A stretch of 64,000 nucleotides of DNA from Deinococcus alpinitundrae (GCF_009982895.1 NZ_WXZL01000014.1:53005-117004); one strand, 5' to 3'. Positions 25,953 to 36,933 are shown, counted from the stretch's first letter. Notes: generated by a model not told the origin, from the letters alone. Numbers and translations: made by a program.

Positions 25953-26633
25953 ATGCAACTAACTGCGACCCGCACCGAATCGCTCGTGCGTTCGTTTATG
26001 AACCGCACGTACTCCTGGATGGCCGCTGGACTCGTCTTGACCGCCGCCATCGCTTACCTCACCGCCAGCAACGAGAACCTGGCCTACCAGGTGCTAAGCA
26101 TCCGCTTTCCGCTACTGATCGTTCAGCTCGGCGTCGTCCTGGGCATGAGCTTCTTGCTGCCGCGCATCAGCGGCGCGGTGGCGGGACTGCTGTTCATGGT
26201 CTACGCCGCCATCACCGGGCTGACCTTCTCAGGCCTGCTGCTGGTCTACTCTACCCAGGCGGTCTACTCGGCCTTCGGCACCGCCGCCCTGACCTTCGGG
26301 GCCATGAGCGTGGTCGGCTACGTCATCAAGCGTGATCTGTCGGGGATGGGACGCTTCTTCCTGTTCGCCCTGATCGGGCTGGTCGTCGCCATGTTCGTCA
26401 ACATCTGGGTCGGCGGCGCGGCGCTCAACCTGGGCATCAGCATCGTGGGCGTGCTGCTGTTTGCGGGTCTGACCGCCTACGACACCCAGATGCTGCGCAA
26501 TATGGCCCTCGGCGGCATCGACGGCGACAACGCCGAAAAGGGGGCCATCTACGGCGCGCTCTCCTTGTACCTGAACTTCATCAACATGTTCCTGTTTCTG
26601 CTGAGGATTTTCGGCGGCGGCGGGCGCAGCTAA
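25953..26633 (+). CDS. Bax inhibitor-1 / YccA-YetJ family membrane protein
   Basis: 226 residues from ATG 25953; a TATCCT box lies 7 nt upstream, favouring this ATG over an in-frame start 30 bp earlier. Seven hydrophobic segments are visible, beginning [24 protein letters not shown], the standard BI-1 opening (FmxxvYxxMaxGLxlTa). It continues with [43 protein letters not shown] and [16 protein letters not shown]; the last carries the conserved YDTQ aspartate that gates calcium leak in YetJ. It ends [19 protein letters not shown], as is usual. It probably acts as a pH-sensitive membrane calcium leak or protease-modulating protein. Confidence 0.93.
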   Translation: MQLTATRTESLVRSFMNRTYSWMAAGLVLTAAIAYLTASNENLAYQVLSIRFPLLIVQLGVVLGMSFLLPRISGAVAGLLFMVYAAITGLTFSGLLLVYSTQAVYSAFGTAALTFGAMSVVGYVIKRDLSGMGRFFLFALIGLVVAMFVNIWVGGAALNLGISIVGVLLFAGLTAYDTQMLRNMALGGIDGDNAEKGAIYGALSLYLNFINMFLFLLRIFGGGGRS

Positions 26634-26653
26634 GGACAGCACTCAACACCAGC

Positions 26654-26682
26654 GGGCCAGGCAATCTGTCTGGCCCTCTTTT
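26654..26682 (+). terminator. Intrinsic terminator of the BI-1 family gene
   Basis: GGGCCAG (26654-26660) pairs with CTGGCCC (26670-26676), followed by TCTTTT. Confidence 0.75.
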
Positions 26683-26773
26683 GGCTAGGAGCGGACGGGT
26701 GTTGGCATTCAGCTATGAGAGATCAGGCTTTTCGGCAGCTATCTGAGGAGGAAGATGTGAGGAGCAGGAAGGT

Positions 26774-27277
26774 TTGAGCGGCCCGCTAGACGAGTTACTG
26801 GATCTGCTGGACGATAGCGGCGAGGTTATCGGCACCATCTGGCGATCAGCGTCAGACGAGACGCGCAACATCCGCAGCGTCAACGCTTTTGTCAAAAATC
26901 GGGCGGGCGAGGTGTTCATTCCCCAGCGCACAGCGCACAAGGCCCGCTTTCCGGGTGCCTTGGATTTCAGCGTGGGCGGATGCGTGCAGGCGGGCGAGCG
27001 TTACGACGACGCTCTACGCCGTGAGGCACGCGAGGAATTGAATCTGGATGTGGACGCCTATGGCTTTTACAAATTGGCCGACTTCAATCCGCACGTCACC
27101 GATCTGAGTAGCTTCATGCGCGTCTACGAGATCAGGACGGACCAGACGCCGCACCTCAACCTCGACGATTTTTCGGGGGGCCAGTGGCTGAGCTGCGCCG
27201 ACTTGCGCACCCGACTCAACAAAAAAGAGGCCGCAAAGGGCGACCTCCTCAAAGTGCTCAATCTCCTGTCGATGTGA
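26774..27277 (+). CDS. NUDIX hydrolase (isopentenyl-diphosphate isomerase-like subfamily)
   Basis: 167 residues from a TTG at 26774 preceded by an AGGAAGG purine run; no ATG or GTG in frame fits better. The Nudix box GGCVQAGERYDDALRREAREELNLDV follows Gx5Ex7REUxEExGU closely, with the final Gly replaced. The N-terminal ELLDLLDDSGEVIGTIWRS and NAFVKNRAGEVFIPQRTAHKARFPGALDFSVGG match the IDI-like YfcD group, whose substrates are uncertain. The neighbours give no pathway hint. It is convergent with the MFS gene, 10 bp away. Confidence 0.88.
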   Translation: MSGPLDELLDLLDDSGEVIGTIWRSASDETRNIRSVNAFVKNRAGEVFIPQRTAHKARFPGALDFSVGGCVQAGERYDDALRREAREELNLDVDAYGFYKLADFNPHVTDLSSFMRVYEIRTDQTPHLNLDDFSGGQWLSCADLRTRLNKKEAAKGDLLKVLNLLSM

Positions 27278-27287
27278 CGCTCCAGCT

Positions 27288-28490
27288 TCAGCGCCGCGCC
27301 ACCTGATAGCACACCAGCACGCCCGCCGCCGACACCGCGATTACGCCCATTACGGCCAGCGGCGTGCTGCCCAGCGCGCCCACCACGGTTCCGGCCAGAC
27401 CGCCCAGGGCCATCTGAATGGTGCCGTTGAGCGCTGCTGCGCTGCCCACCCGCTCCGAGACGCTCGACAGCGCCAGCGCTGTGTTGTTGGGCATCAGCAT
27501 GCCCGCGCAGCACATCAGCGCAAAAAACAGGGCGGCCAGCAGCGGTACGCTCAGCCCGTGCAGCAATGCTGCTATCAGCAGCACCACGCCCACACTGAGC
27601 AGGGCGCGGCCCGCCCAGCGGCTGATCTGGGCCGGTTCGAAGCGGCCCAGCAGCGCGCGGTTGATCTGCGAGGCCATGACCATCCCCAGCGCGTTGACGC
27701 CGAACAGTACGGCGTAGAGCGCCGGAGCCGTCTTGAGGTCTTGCAGAAACAGAAAGGGCGAGCCGCTGACATACGCAAACAGCGCCCCGAAAGTGAAGCC
27801 CGAGGCCAGCGAGTACATAATGAAGGCGCGGCGAGCGATCAGCCCGCCGTAGACCCGCGCGGTGTCTCTCAGGCGTACCCCGGCACGCTGGGACGGCGGG
27901 TGGGTTTCGGGCAGCCACAAAGCCGACGCGACGAGCGCTGCGCCCGCGAAGACTGCCAGCGCCACGAACAGCATCCGCCAGGGCAGCAGCGTCAGCAGCC
28001 AGGTGCCGAGGCTGGGCGCAATCGCCGGGGCCACCCCGATAATCAGGATGAGTGTGGAAAACAAGCTGGCCGCCGCCTTGCCCTGGTAGCGGTCGCGCAC
28101 CACCGAACTGGTGATGACGGCTCCCGCCGCGCCGCCCAGTGCCTGCAAGCCGCGTGCCAGAATCAGCAAACCCACCGACGGCGCGAAGGCACACAGCAGT
28201 GCCGCCGCGATGTAGAGGGCCAGTCCCACCAGCAGCGGCCACTTGCGCCCATATTTGTCGGCCAGCGGGCCGTAGAGCGCCTGACCCAGCGCCAGGCCCA
28301 GCAAATACACCGACAGGGTGTACTGAATCTGGCCGCCCGCCACCCCGAACTCGCGGGCCATCTGTGGAAAGGCAGGCAGGTAGAGGTCAATCGAGAGCGG
28401 CCCGATGGCCATGATCAGGCCCAGCAGCAGGGTAAAGCCCAGTGGGGGCGCACCTGGGTGGGCAGCGGAAGTGCTGAGCGGCAGGCTCAT
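27288..28490 (-). CDS. MFS drug-resistance transporter, Bcr/CflA family
   Basis: 400 residues with 12 predicted membrane helices. The family signature is in helix 1-2: LLGLIMAIGPLSIDLYLPAFPQMAREFGVAGGQIQYTLSVYLLGLALGQALYGPLADKYGRKWPLLVGL, containing the MFS motif A (GPLADKYGRK). ARGLQALGGAAGAVITSSVVRDRY is the Bcr/CflA motif C region. Proteins of this group export antibiotics or small metabolites by proton antiport. No regulator gene is adjacent. Confidence 0.9.
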   Translation of the reverse strand: MSLPLSTSAAHPGAPPLGFTLLLGLIMAIGPLSIDLYLPAFPQMAREFGVAGGQIQYTLSVYLLGLALGQALYGPLADKYGRKWPLLVGLALYIAAALLCAFAPSVGLLILARGLQALGGAAGAVITSSVVRDRYQGKAAASLFSTLILIIGVAPAIAPSLGTWLLTLLPWRMLFVALAVFAGAALVASALWLPETHPPSQRAGVRLRDTARVYGGLIARRAFIMYSLASGFTFGALFAYVSGSPFLFLQDLKTAPALYAVLFGVNALGMVMASQINRALLGRFEPAQISRWAGRALLSVGVVLLIAALLHGLSVPLLAALFFALMCCAGMLMPNNTALALSSVSERVGSAAALNGTIQMALGGLAGTVVGALGSTPLAVMGVIAVSAAGVLVCYQVARR

Positions 28491-28611
28491 CAGCGGCGAC
28501 TTGGACCAGGAGACGAATGGAGAGGAAAAATCATCCCGTCAGTTAAGCACATCTCGCTTTACTTTTCAAAGTGATTTTGCCTTTTTCTCACCGCACGCCG
28601 ACCCCTGGTGC

Positions 28612-30315
<1,704 letters not shown>

Positions 30316-30426
30316 CCCAGCATTCTAAAGGCAAGGAGGCGTCGCAGGCGCAGCACTTTCCTCAGGCTCACGCTCCTGCGGCCAGGCAAGACAGACCGGG
30401 GAAGCAGAGCGGCAAGCGAGGCAGCC

Positions 30427-30449
30427 AAAACCCCGGCGCAGGGCCGGGG
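30427..30449 (-). terminator. Terminator downstream of osmC-family gene
   Basis: CCCCGGC (30431-30437) pairs with GCCGGGG (30443-30449), and TTTT follows on the minus strand. It ends the OsmC-family transcript. Confidence 0.65.
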
Positions 30450-30487
30450 CGAAGAGGCAAGCAACCGTTCAGGAGACGCTGCGGGGG

Positions 30488-30928
30488 TTAGTTCTCCAGC
30501 ACCGCTTCGTGCTCAATCTGCACATTCCCCTGCATGATCTGGCTGAGCGGGCAGAGTTCGGCGGCCTTGCTGACCGCGGCCTCGAAGCCCGCCTGGTCGA
30601 TGCCGTCCACTGCGCCGCGCACCATCAGCTTCATCTTGGTGATCTTGAAGCCCGCCCCCGCCGGTTCCATGACGCAGGTGGCGTCGGTGGCGAGCAGGCG
30701 GGCCGGGTGACCGTCCTGGGCCAGCATGGCCGAGAGCTGCATGGTGAAGCAGCCGCTGTGGGCCGCCGCCAGCAACTCTTCAGGGTTGGTACCGGGCGCG
30801 TCTTCAAATCGGGTCTTGAAGCTGTAGGCCTGCTCCTGCAGCACGCCACTGCCGGTGCTGAGGGTCCCTTTACCAGTTCTGAGATCGCCCGACCAACGGG
30901 CATTCGCTTTACGCTCAATATTCGCCAT
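30488..30928 (-). CDS. OsmC/Ohr-family peroxiredoxin
   Basis: 146 residues from the ATG at 30928 ([21 protein letters not shown]), the family-typical start; an in-frame ATG 33 bp upstream adds unrelated residues. The two redox cysteines are present: [13 protein letters not shown] (peroxidatic) and [10 protein letters not shown] (resolving), in the usual OsmC spacing. The glutamate in [13 protein letters not shown] is also conserved. It reduces organic hydroperoxides and belongs more to the osmotically induced OsmC branch than to Ohr. It stands alone, with its own terminator. Confidence 0.92.
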   Translation of the reverse strand: MANIERKANARWSGDLRTGKGTLSTGSGVLQEQAYSFKTRFEDAPGTNPEELLAAAHSGCFTMQLSAMLAQDGHPARLLATDATCVMEPAGAGFKITKMKLMVRGAVDGIDQAGFEAAVSKAAELCPLSQIMQGNVQIEHEAVLEN

Positions 30929-31245
30929 GCCCGCATGAGACGCCCTGGGCCGACACGCCAAATGAGAGCAAGCTCTGGAGGTCTTCAGAAACGCGCTGCC
31001 CCCGCAACAAAGCCGTGAACTGCGGCCCGACCCTGCCCGGCGACCCCGATCTGTGGGCTTTCTGGCATCCAGATGAGAAGAAGCTGCTATGCTGAACCAT
31101 CATCCCTGGCTTGCCGTTGATGAAGAGTCGGTTAGTCAAGTGTCACGCCCAGGAAGGGCTGTGTGACACAATTGACCATAGATGTGAGCACGGTGGCAAC
31201 TTTGATCTGCTCGAACATGAGATTCGCTCTCACCCTGGAGGAACT
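30929..31245. other. Intergenic region upstream of the SLH-collagen gene
   Basis: 317 bp without a convincing gene. It contains a nested hairpin at 31140-31169: GTGTCAC GCCC aggaa GGGC tgt GTGACAC. A TATGCT -10 candidate lies at about 31088, and TTGACC at about 31172. The hairpin would sit in a long 5' leader if the first promoter is used. Confidence 0.45.
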
Positions 31246-32526
31246 ATGAAGTACACCCTGATGAGCACCACCCTGACCCTGCTGATCGGCAGCAGTGCCC
31301 TTGCTGGCGGCGCTGGCCCGGCCCCCATCGTGACCCCGGCAAAGCCCCAGCCGGTCGCGCCCGCGCCCAGGCCCATGCCTGCCATGCCCCAGCCTGCCAT
31401 GGTCATGCCGCCGTGTACCGAGGGCGGCTGGGCCAAGGAAGCCATTGATCTGGTCACGTCCAAGGGCCTGTTCATCGGCTACCCCGACGGCAGCTTCGAT
31501 TGGTGCAATGCCATCACCCGTCAGGAAGTCGCCCAGGTGCTGGCGCGCCTGCTGGCCCAGATGCCGGCCAACACCTTCAACCCCGCCGAACTCGACGTGA
31601 TTCGCAAAGGCGTGCAAGACGCCCTCGACGGCCTCAAGGCCCTGACTGCCCGGGTAGACGCCCAGGATCAGGCCATCGCCGATCTGCAAGCGGCCCTGAA
31701 CAATCTGCCCGCGCCGACTGTCGGAGCAACCGGTCCGGCAGGCCCAGCCGGTGAAGCGGGTCCGGCAGGCCCAGCCGGCGAAGCGGGCCCGGCAGGCCCA
31801 GCCGGTGCGCAGGGTGAGGTCGGCCCGGCGGGTGCAGCCGGCGCCGACGGTGCGGCAGGTCCGGCGGGTCCGGCGGGTCCGGCGGGTCCGGCAGGTGCGC
31901 AGGGTGAAGTCGGCCCGGCGGGTGCCGACGGTGCCGACGGTGCCGACGGTGCCGACGGTGCCGACGGTGCCGACGGTGCCGACGGTGCCGACGGTGCCGA
32001 CGGCGCGGCAGGTCCGGCGGGTCCGGCGGGTCCCCAGGGCATTCAGGGCGAGGTCGGCCCACAGGGTCCGGCAGGACGCGACTTCGTGCCGCCCGCCGCG
32101 CCCTTCCGTTACGGCAACTACATCGGGGCGTCGTACTACGGCGTTCTGCAAAACGCGGTCGGCACCATGGCCCGCGTCATGGTCGGCAACGATGCCCTGT
32201 TCGGCAACTTCGGCGTGCGCCTGACCGGCGACATCACCGTGAGCGGCAGCACCCCCGGCAACAGCGCCTCGGGCATCCTGACCTACCGCGGCACCACCGG
32301 ACGCTTCGACGGCATTCTGGGCGTGGGCGGTGGCTACAACTTCGACCGCCCCTCCACCCCCAACTCCACCGGCACGGGCTCCACCTTCGGCGAACTGCTG
32401 ATCGGGGTGGACTACCGCGTGCTCGACCGGGTCGCGCTGTTCGGCGAAGCCCGCCAGCACTACTACTTCGACGGCACCAACGACAACATCAGCTCGGTGG
32501 CCGCTGGCCTGAAGTTCCGCTTCTAA
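31246..32526 (+). CDS. SLH domain / collagen-like / outer-membrane beta-barrel protein
   Basis: 426 residues from ATG 31246 (GGAGG 6-10 nt upstream). A signal peptide ([20 protein letters not shown]) and Pro-rich linker precede one SLH domain (about residues 60-107: [39 protein letters not shown]). A coiled coil follows (about 115-150). A Gly-x-x collagen-like stretch of about 115 residues comes next, mostly GPA/GAD triplets. The final 140 residues alternate beta strands and end in Phe (AAGLKFRF), the outer-membrane beta-barrel signature. SLH, coiled coil and barrel repeat the plan of deinococcal SlpA, which links outer membrane and peptidoglycan; here a collagen rod takes the place of the long coiled coil. 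Confidence 0.85.
   Translation: MKYTLMSTTLTLLIGSSALAGGAGPAPIVTPAKPQPVAPAPRPMPAMPQPAMVMPPCTEGGWAKEAIDLVTSKGLFIGYPDGSFDWCNAITRQEVAQVLARLLAQMPANTFNPAELDVIRKGVQDALDGLKALTARVDAQDQAIADLQAALNNLPAPTVGATGPAGPAGEAGPAGPAGEAGPAGPAGAQGEVGPAGAAGADGAAGPAGPAGPAGPAGAQGEVGPAGADGADGADGADGADGADGADGADGADGAAGPAGPAGPQGIQGEVGPQGPAGRDFVPPAAPFRYGNYIGASYYGVLQNAVGTMARVMVGNDALFGNFGVRLTGDITVSGSTPGNSASGILTYRGTTGRFDGILGVGGGYNFDRPSTPNSTGTGSTFGELLIGVDYRVLDRVALFGEARQHYYFDGTNDNISSVAAGLKFRF
31921..32001 (+). repeat. Nine perfect 9-bp tandem repeats (GGTGCCGAC)
   Basis: Nine identical copies of GGTGCCGAC encode Gly-Ala-Asp triplets inside the collagen-like segment. Being a multiple of 3, copy-number changes by slippage would keep the reading frame and change rod length. 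Confidence 0.95.
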
Positions 32527-32540
32527 ACCCCCAATTTTTG

Positions 32541-32576
32541 CAGGAGCCTGGCCCGGTGTGGTCAGGCTCCTGTTTT
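32541..32576 (+). terminator. Intrinsic terminator of the SLH-collagen gene
   Basis: CAGGAGCCTG (32541-32550) pairs perfectly with CAGGCTCCTG (32563-32572), followed by TTTT. Confidence 0.85.
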
Positions 32577-32611
32577 GGTTCCGCTCTCCTCTTTGGCTCT
32601 AGACTGCGGGC

Positions 32612-33514
32612 ATGTCACAACCCACCCGCGTCCAGTCCAGCAGCGCTCCACTTGAGGGCGCCCGGCCCTGGACCTTCGATGTCGGCGGCCCTGCCCTGTA
32701 CGGCCAGCACTTCACGGCTTCCCATGAGCGGGGCGCAGTGCTGCTGACCCACGGCTACGCCGAACACCTGGGCCGCTACCGGCGCGTTATCAAGGCGCTC
32801 ACCAGTGCAGGTCTGAGCGTCTACAGCTACGACCAGCGCGGACACGGCCAGTCGCCGGGCCAGAAAGCGGTGGTGGACGTGGATATGCTGATCCTCGATC
32901 ATCTGCGGGCCAGAGAAGCGCTGCGGAGTCTCGAGGTGCCACTGTTCGCCTTCGGTCACAGCATGGGCGGACTGGTGACGGTGGCCTCGGTGCTGCGCGA
33001 CCCGCGTGGCCTCACCGGCGTCGTCTTATCGAGTCCGCTGCTGCTGGTTGGCGAGGGCGAGAGCGCCGTGCTCAAGGCGCTCAGCGGGGTGCTGGGGCGG
33101 CTGTGGCCCAGCTTGCCCGTCACCGCGCTGGAGTCCGGCGGCCTGTCACGTATCACCGAGGAAGTCAGCGCCTACGACAGCGACCCGCAGGTCTACCGGG
33201 GCAAGGTACCGGCGCTGACGGCAGCCAGCATGCTGCGGGTCAGTCGCCAGCTCACTGCCCAGTACCCCCAGTGGCGTTTGCCCACGCTGGTGGTTCACGG
33301 CAGCGAGGACAAATTGGCCGACGTGCGCGGCTCGCGGCGCTTTGCCGAGACGGCCGGAAGCGCCGTCACTCCCCGGCCCGAGATCGACTATCTGGAAATC
33401 GAGGGCGGCTACCACGAACTGTTCAACGACACCGTGCAGGCCGAGGTCACGGCCCGGCTGCTGGGCTGGCTGGAGCAGCAACTGAACTCCGCAGCGTCTC
33501 CGGCCCTGCGATGA
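32612..33514 (+). CDS. Alpha/beta hydrolase, monoacylglycerol lipase/lysophospholipase type
   Basis: 300 residues. The opening RGAVLLTHGYAEHLGRYRRVIKALTSAGLSVYSYDQRGHGQSPGQ and the nucleophile elbow FAFGHSMGGLV (GxSxG) are those of the Hydrolase_4 / PldB group. The acid is in HGSEDKLADVRGSRRF and the catalytic His in EGGYHELFND. It likely hydrolyses monoglycerides or lysophospholipids in the cytoplasm. TAGACT ends 6 nt before the ATG (leaderless). Its last 68 bp overlap the convergent phzF-like gene. Confidence 0.9.
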   Translation: MSQPTRVQSSSAPLEGARPWTFDVGGPALYGQHFTASHERGAVLLTHGYAEHLGRYRRVIKALTSAGLSVYSYDQRGHGQSPGQKAVVDVDMLILDHLRAREALRSLEVPLFAFGHSMGGLVTVASVLRDPRGLTGVVLSSPLLLVGEGESAVLKALSGVLGRLWPSLPVTALESGGLSRITEEVSAYDSDPQVYRGKVPALTAASMLRVSRQLTAQYPQWRLPTLVVHGSEDKLADVRGSRRFAETAGSAVTPRPEIDYLEIEGGYHELFNDTVQAEVTARLLGWLEQQLNSAASPALR

Positions 33515-34316
33515 AGCCGCGCAGTGTCGTCACCGCCTGACCCAGCAGCTTAACCCGCTGGCCTTCCAGTCTGAGCCGCAATTCGCCGCCGCGCGCCGAC
33601 GCCTGATACGCGCTGAGCTCGCGGCGACCCAGTTTGGCCGCCCAGTACGGCGTGAGGGCGCAGTGGGCCGACCCCGTGACCGGGTCCTCAGGAATGCCGA
33701 TGTTCGGGAAAAACCCGCGCGACACCATGTCGTGATCGCCGTCGCCCGCCGCCGTGACGATGACGCCGCGCAGGCCCAGCGGCCCGAAGCGGCTCAGATC
33801 GGGGCGAAGCGCGCGCACCTGCGCCGCCGAGGCGAGTTCCACCAGGTAATCCAGGCGGTTTTTACCCACCCACAGCGGCGGTACGCCGAGCAGTTCGGCC
33901 ATGTCGAGCGGCGGCGTTGTTTCCTCGGCCACCTCGGTGGGAAAGTCCAGTTCGATCCAACCGAGATCAACCTGACGGGCGCTGAGGGCACCGCTGGGGG
34001 TCTGGAAGTGCACTGTCTCGTGCGGCGGCAGCGCGCCGCTTTCCCACAACGCGTGCGCGGCGGCCAGCGTTCCGTGCCCGCACAGATCCACCTCGGTGGT
34101 GGGCGTGAACCACCTGAGCAAGAACCCGGTGTCCAGCGGCCAGACGAAGGCGCTCTCGGCGTGGTTGAGTTCGCGGGCGACGAGCTGCATCCACTCGGCA
34201 GGCGCGGGCGCGGCCAGCAGGCAGACGCCCGCCGGATTGCCCCGGAAGGCGCGCGACGTGAAGGCGTCCACGACGGCGACCGGCTGGGTGAGGGGAAGCT
34301 GGGTGGAGGTGGGCAT
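33447..34316 (-). CDS. PhzF-family isomerase/epimerase-like protein
   Basis: 289 residues. The PhzF/DapF-like fold signature is clear: VVDAFTSRAFRGNPAGVCLLA at the start, ELNHAESAFVWP with the catalytic Glu, RWFTPTTEVDLCGHGTLAAAHAL, and the C-terminal FFPNIGIPEDPVTGSAHCALTPYW. Members isomerise small metabolites, but the substrate is unknown for this branch; phenazine genes are not nearby. TAGGCT ends 6 nt before the ATG (leaderless). The 3' end overlaps the convergent hydrolase by 68 bp. Confidence 0.92.
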   Translation of the reverse strand: MPTSTQLPLTQPVAVVDAFTSRAFRGNPAGVCLLAAPAPAEWMQLVARELNHAESAFVWPLDTGFLLRWFTPTTEVDLCGHGTLAAAHALWESGALPPHETVHFQTPSGALSARQVDLGWIELDFPTEVAEETTPPLDMAELLGVPPLWVGKNRLDYLVELASAAQVRALRPDLSRFGPLGLRGVIVTAAGDGDHDMVSRGFFPNIGIPEDPVTGSAHCALTPYWAAKLGRRELSAYQASARGGELRLRLEGQRVKLLGQAVTTLRGFIAGPETLRSSVAAPASPAAGP

Positions 34317-34396
34317 GCCCGCAGCCTAGCGCCCAGGCGGGTGCCCTGTCCTTCCGTGTTCCCGCCCCTGCATGTCGCGGGCACGCCGCGCTGCGC

Positions 34397-34402
34397 TACG
34401 CT
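34397..34402 (+). promoter_or_regulatory. -10 box of murD, placing the GTG start
   Basis: TACGCT followed by 7 nt and then GTG at 34410. It supports a leaderless murD transcript and excludes the much longer upstream reading frame, which overlaps phzF. Confidence 0.55.
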
Positions 34403-34409
34403 GAACAGC

Positions 34410-35759
34410 GTGACACCGCCACCTGACATTTCGCCCGCCGCCGCGCCCCGGACACTGATCTATGGTCTGGGCCGCAGTGGACGCGGCGTGCTGCGATTTC
34501 TGGCCCGGGAAAGCGTGAGTGCCGACTGGTACGATGCCCGCCCCAGCGCCGAGGACCTCGATCTGGCCGCCCAGTTCGGGTTCGCGCCCGCTGACCTCGG
34601 GCATGCCTACCGCACGGTGATCGCCGCGCCGGGCGTGCCGATCGACCACCCCGATCTGCTGAACTTGGCCGCGCGGGGGGCCGAGATCATCGGTGAAGCC
34701 GAACTGGCCGCCCGCGCCCGGCCCAAGCTCCCGATGGTGGGCATCACCGGCACGGCGGGCAAGGGCAGCACCACGGTGCTGGTTGCCGCACTGCTGCGCG
34801 CCTGCGGCGTCAACGCCCTGGAAGGCGGCAACATCGATCCGCCGCTGCTCGACATCGTCGACGCAGCCGAGGTCGCCGTCGTGGAGCTGTCGAGTTTTCA
34901 GCTCGAACGGGTTACCGGGTTTGCGCCCGCCGTGGCCGTCATCACCAATCTGGCCGTCGATCATCTGGATCGGCATGGCAGCGTCGAGGCCTACCACGCC
35001 GCCAAGCGCAACATCACGCGGGCACAGACGGAGGCTGACTGGCTGGTTGTACCGCCTGACCTCAATCTGCCGACGCGGGCGCGGGTGCTTCACTTCGACC
35101 CGGCCCAGTTGCGCCTGAGTGACGGCCAGACGGTGCTGCCCCTCAGCGACTTGCCGGAAGGCCTTCACCCGGCCAACGCGGCAGCAGCGCTGCTGGCGGC
35201 CGAGGGTATGCTGCGCCACCTCGGCAAAACGGTAGACCCGGCCCAGCTCGCGGCTGGTCTGCTGGCCGCCCGCCCGGTGCCGGGCCGCTTCGAGACGGTG
35301 GCGCGACTGGGTCAGCTGAAATTCGTCAACGACTCGATTGCCACCCGCACCGTGGCGGTGGAGGCGGCCCTCCAGCAGGCGGCCGCGCCAATCGCCTGGC
35401 TCATCGGCGGGCGCGACAAGGGCGCGGACCTGGCCCCGCTGCGCCGCGCCGCCGAGGGCAAGGTCAAGCAGGTCATCGCCTTCGGGCAGGACGGCGAACA
35501 GCTGGCCCACCAGCTGGGACTGCCGTACCAGGTCGTGGCCTTCGGCGAGCTGAGCGGCGAGGCCACCATGCAAGCAGTGGTGCGGCTGGCAGCAGAATGC
35601 TTGCTGGCGGGGGAGCCGCCGGGCGGCACGGTGCTGCTGGCCCCTATCGGCACGAGTTTCGATCTCTACCGCGACTACGCCGAGCGCGGAGCCGTCTTCA
35701 CGGCAGCAGCCAGAGCCTGGGTCAGCGCTCACGCCACGCCTTCGGAGGTGCCGGTATGA
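34410..35759 (+). CDS. murD: UDP-N-acetylmuramoylalanine-D-glutamate ligase
   Basis: 449 residues from GTG 34410. It adds D-Glu to UDP-MurNAc-L-Ala. The N-terminal Rossmann start TLIYGLGRSGRGVLRFLA is followed by the Mur ligase P-loop MVGITGTAGKGSTTVLVAALL, ELSSFQLERV, ITNLAVDHLDRHGSVEAYHAAKRNI and IGGRDKGADLAPL, all MurD-specific. It is the first gene of the division/cell-wall cluster. The upstream frame extension of about 250 codons overlaps the divergent phzF-like gene and is not coding. It overlaps ftsW by 4 bp. Confidence 0.95.
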   Translation: MTPPPDISPAAAPRTLIYGLGRSGRGVLRFLARESVSADWYDARPSAEDLDLAAQFGFAPADLGHAYRTVIAAPGVPIDHPDLLNLAARGAEIIGEAELAARARPKLPMVGITGTAGKGSTTVLVAALLRACGVNALEGGNIDPPLLDIVDAAEVAVVELSSFQLERVTGFAPAVAVITNLAVDHLDRHGSVEAYHAAKRNITRAQTEADWLVVPPDLNLPTRARVLHFDPAQLRLSDGQTVLPLSDLPEGLHPANAAAALLAAEGMLRHLGKTVDPAQLAAGLLAARPVPGRFETVARLGQLKFVNDSIATRTVAVEAALQQAAAPIAWLIGGRDKGADLAPLRRAAEGKVKQVIAFGQDGEQLAHQLGLPYQVVAFGELSGEATMQAVVRLAAECLLAGEPPGGTVLLAPIGTSFDLYRDYAERGAVFTAAARAWVSAHATPSEVPV

Positions 35760-36880
35760 ACATGAGCGCCAACCTGCTGCTGGCCCAGGTCATCTTGCTG
35801 GTGCTGGGTACACTGGCCGTCGGCACTGCCGACCCGGAGCGCTTGCCGGATCAGGTGCTCAAGGCGGTGCTGGCCATCCTGCTCACCGCCGGGCTCTCAC
35901 AGTTGCGGCCCAAGGTCTTTCTCAAGCTGGCCACACCCGCTTGGCTGTTCGCCCTGCTGCTGCTGGTGCTGGTGCGCTTCATCGGGCACGGCACCGACAC
36001 GTCGCCCGGCACCAAGCGGTGGCTGTTTCACGGCGCGCTGCAATTTCAGCCGTCCGAGTTCGCCAAACTGGCCCTGATTCTGATGCTGGCAAGCTTCTTC
36101 GCACGCCGGGGGGTCTACCGCAAGCTGATCTCGGCCACCGGCATGATCGCCCTGACCACCCTGCTGGTGTTGATCGAACCGGACCTGGGCACCACAGTGC
36201 TGATGTTCTCGCTCGGCATCGTGCTGATGTACGCCGCCGGAGTGAGGTTTACCAACATCACGGCGCTGCTGTTCGCCCTGGCGCTGCTGGCCCTGCCCTG
36301 GCTGAGCATCTATCTGGAGCGCCATCCCTACATCTTCAACCGACTGACCTCGTTTCTCTCTCGCGGTGACGATGCTCAGAACGTGGTGGTCAAGGGCCTC
36401 GACCAGATCGGCATGGCCCACCGCGATCTGAATTTCGGCGGCATCTGGGGCCAGGGACCCGAGGCCCCGCGCTACCCCTATTTTGCCGACCACACCGACC
36501 TGGCGATCGCCTCAGTGGGCTTTTCCACCGGGCTGCTGGGCGTCACCATGGTCATTTTTGCCTACTGGCTAGTGGTGTCCACCGCCCTGCAAGTCGGTCA
36601 GCTGGCCGCCCGCGTGCGCCCAATGACGCCCAACCTGCACGGAGCCAGCATCATGGCCACCGGCTCAATGTACATGATCGTGGGTCAGGCCTTCGTCAAT
36701 CTGGCGGTGGCGGCAGGCATCTTCCCAGTGACGGGCGTGCCGCTGCCGCTGGTCAGCTACGGTTTTTCCAGCATGCTGAGCATCTCGATTGCCCTGGCGG
36801 TCATTCATTCGGCCCTGCGAGAAGTCAAGAATGCCCTGCCCGAGGAGGAGCAGACGCCGGAGCTGATTGCGGCGGACTGA
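35756..36880 (+). CDS. ftsW: SEDS-family septal peptidoglycan glycosyltransferase FtsW
   Basis: 374 residues from ATG 35756, which overlaps the murD stop (ATGA) with GGAGG upstream. About ten membrane helices are visible. SEDS motifs are present: GTKRWLFHGALQFQPSEFAKLALILMLA, LIEPDLGTTVLMF and HTDLAIASVGFSTGLLG, with the C-terminal GIFPVTGVPLPLVSYGFSSMLS. It polymerises lipid II at the septum with a partner class B PBP, which is not encoded here. The position within the dcw cluster favours FtsW over RodA. A terminator follows. Confidence 0.92.
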   Translation: MNMSANLLLAQVILLVLGTLAVGTADPERLPDQVLKAVLAILLTAGLSQLRPKVFLKLATPAWLFALLLLVLVRFIGHGTDTSPGTKRWLFHGALQFQPSEFAKLALILMLASFFARRGVYRKLISATGMIALTTLLVLIEPDLGTTVLMFSLGIVLMYAAGVRFTNITALLFALALLALPWLSIYLERHPYIFNRLTSFLSRGDDAQNVVVKGLDQIGMAHRDLNFGGIWGQGPEAPRYPYFADHTDLAIASVGFSTGLLGVTMVIFAYWLVVSTALQVGQLAARVRPMTPNLHGASIMATGSMYMIVGQAFVNLAVAAGIFPVTGVPLPLVSYGFSSMLSISIALAVIHSALREVKNALPEEEQTPELIAAD

Positions 36881-36933
36881 GTGAGGAGCGCAGGAGAAAG
36901 CGGAGCCGAGGACACGAGAGCCGAGGCAAGAGA

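Noticed and set aside
31132..32460. Long antisense frames over the collagen repeats
   Set aside because: Repetitive GC-rich triplets keep all frames open; the plus strand has signal peptide, SLH and barrel.
33663..34409. N-terminal extension of murD
   Set aside because: It lies antisense to the phzF-like gene and has no Mur features; TACGCT plus GTG at 34410 gives a better start.
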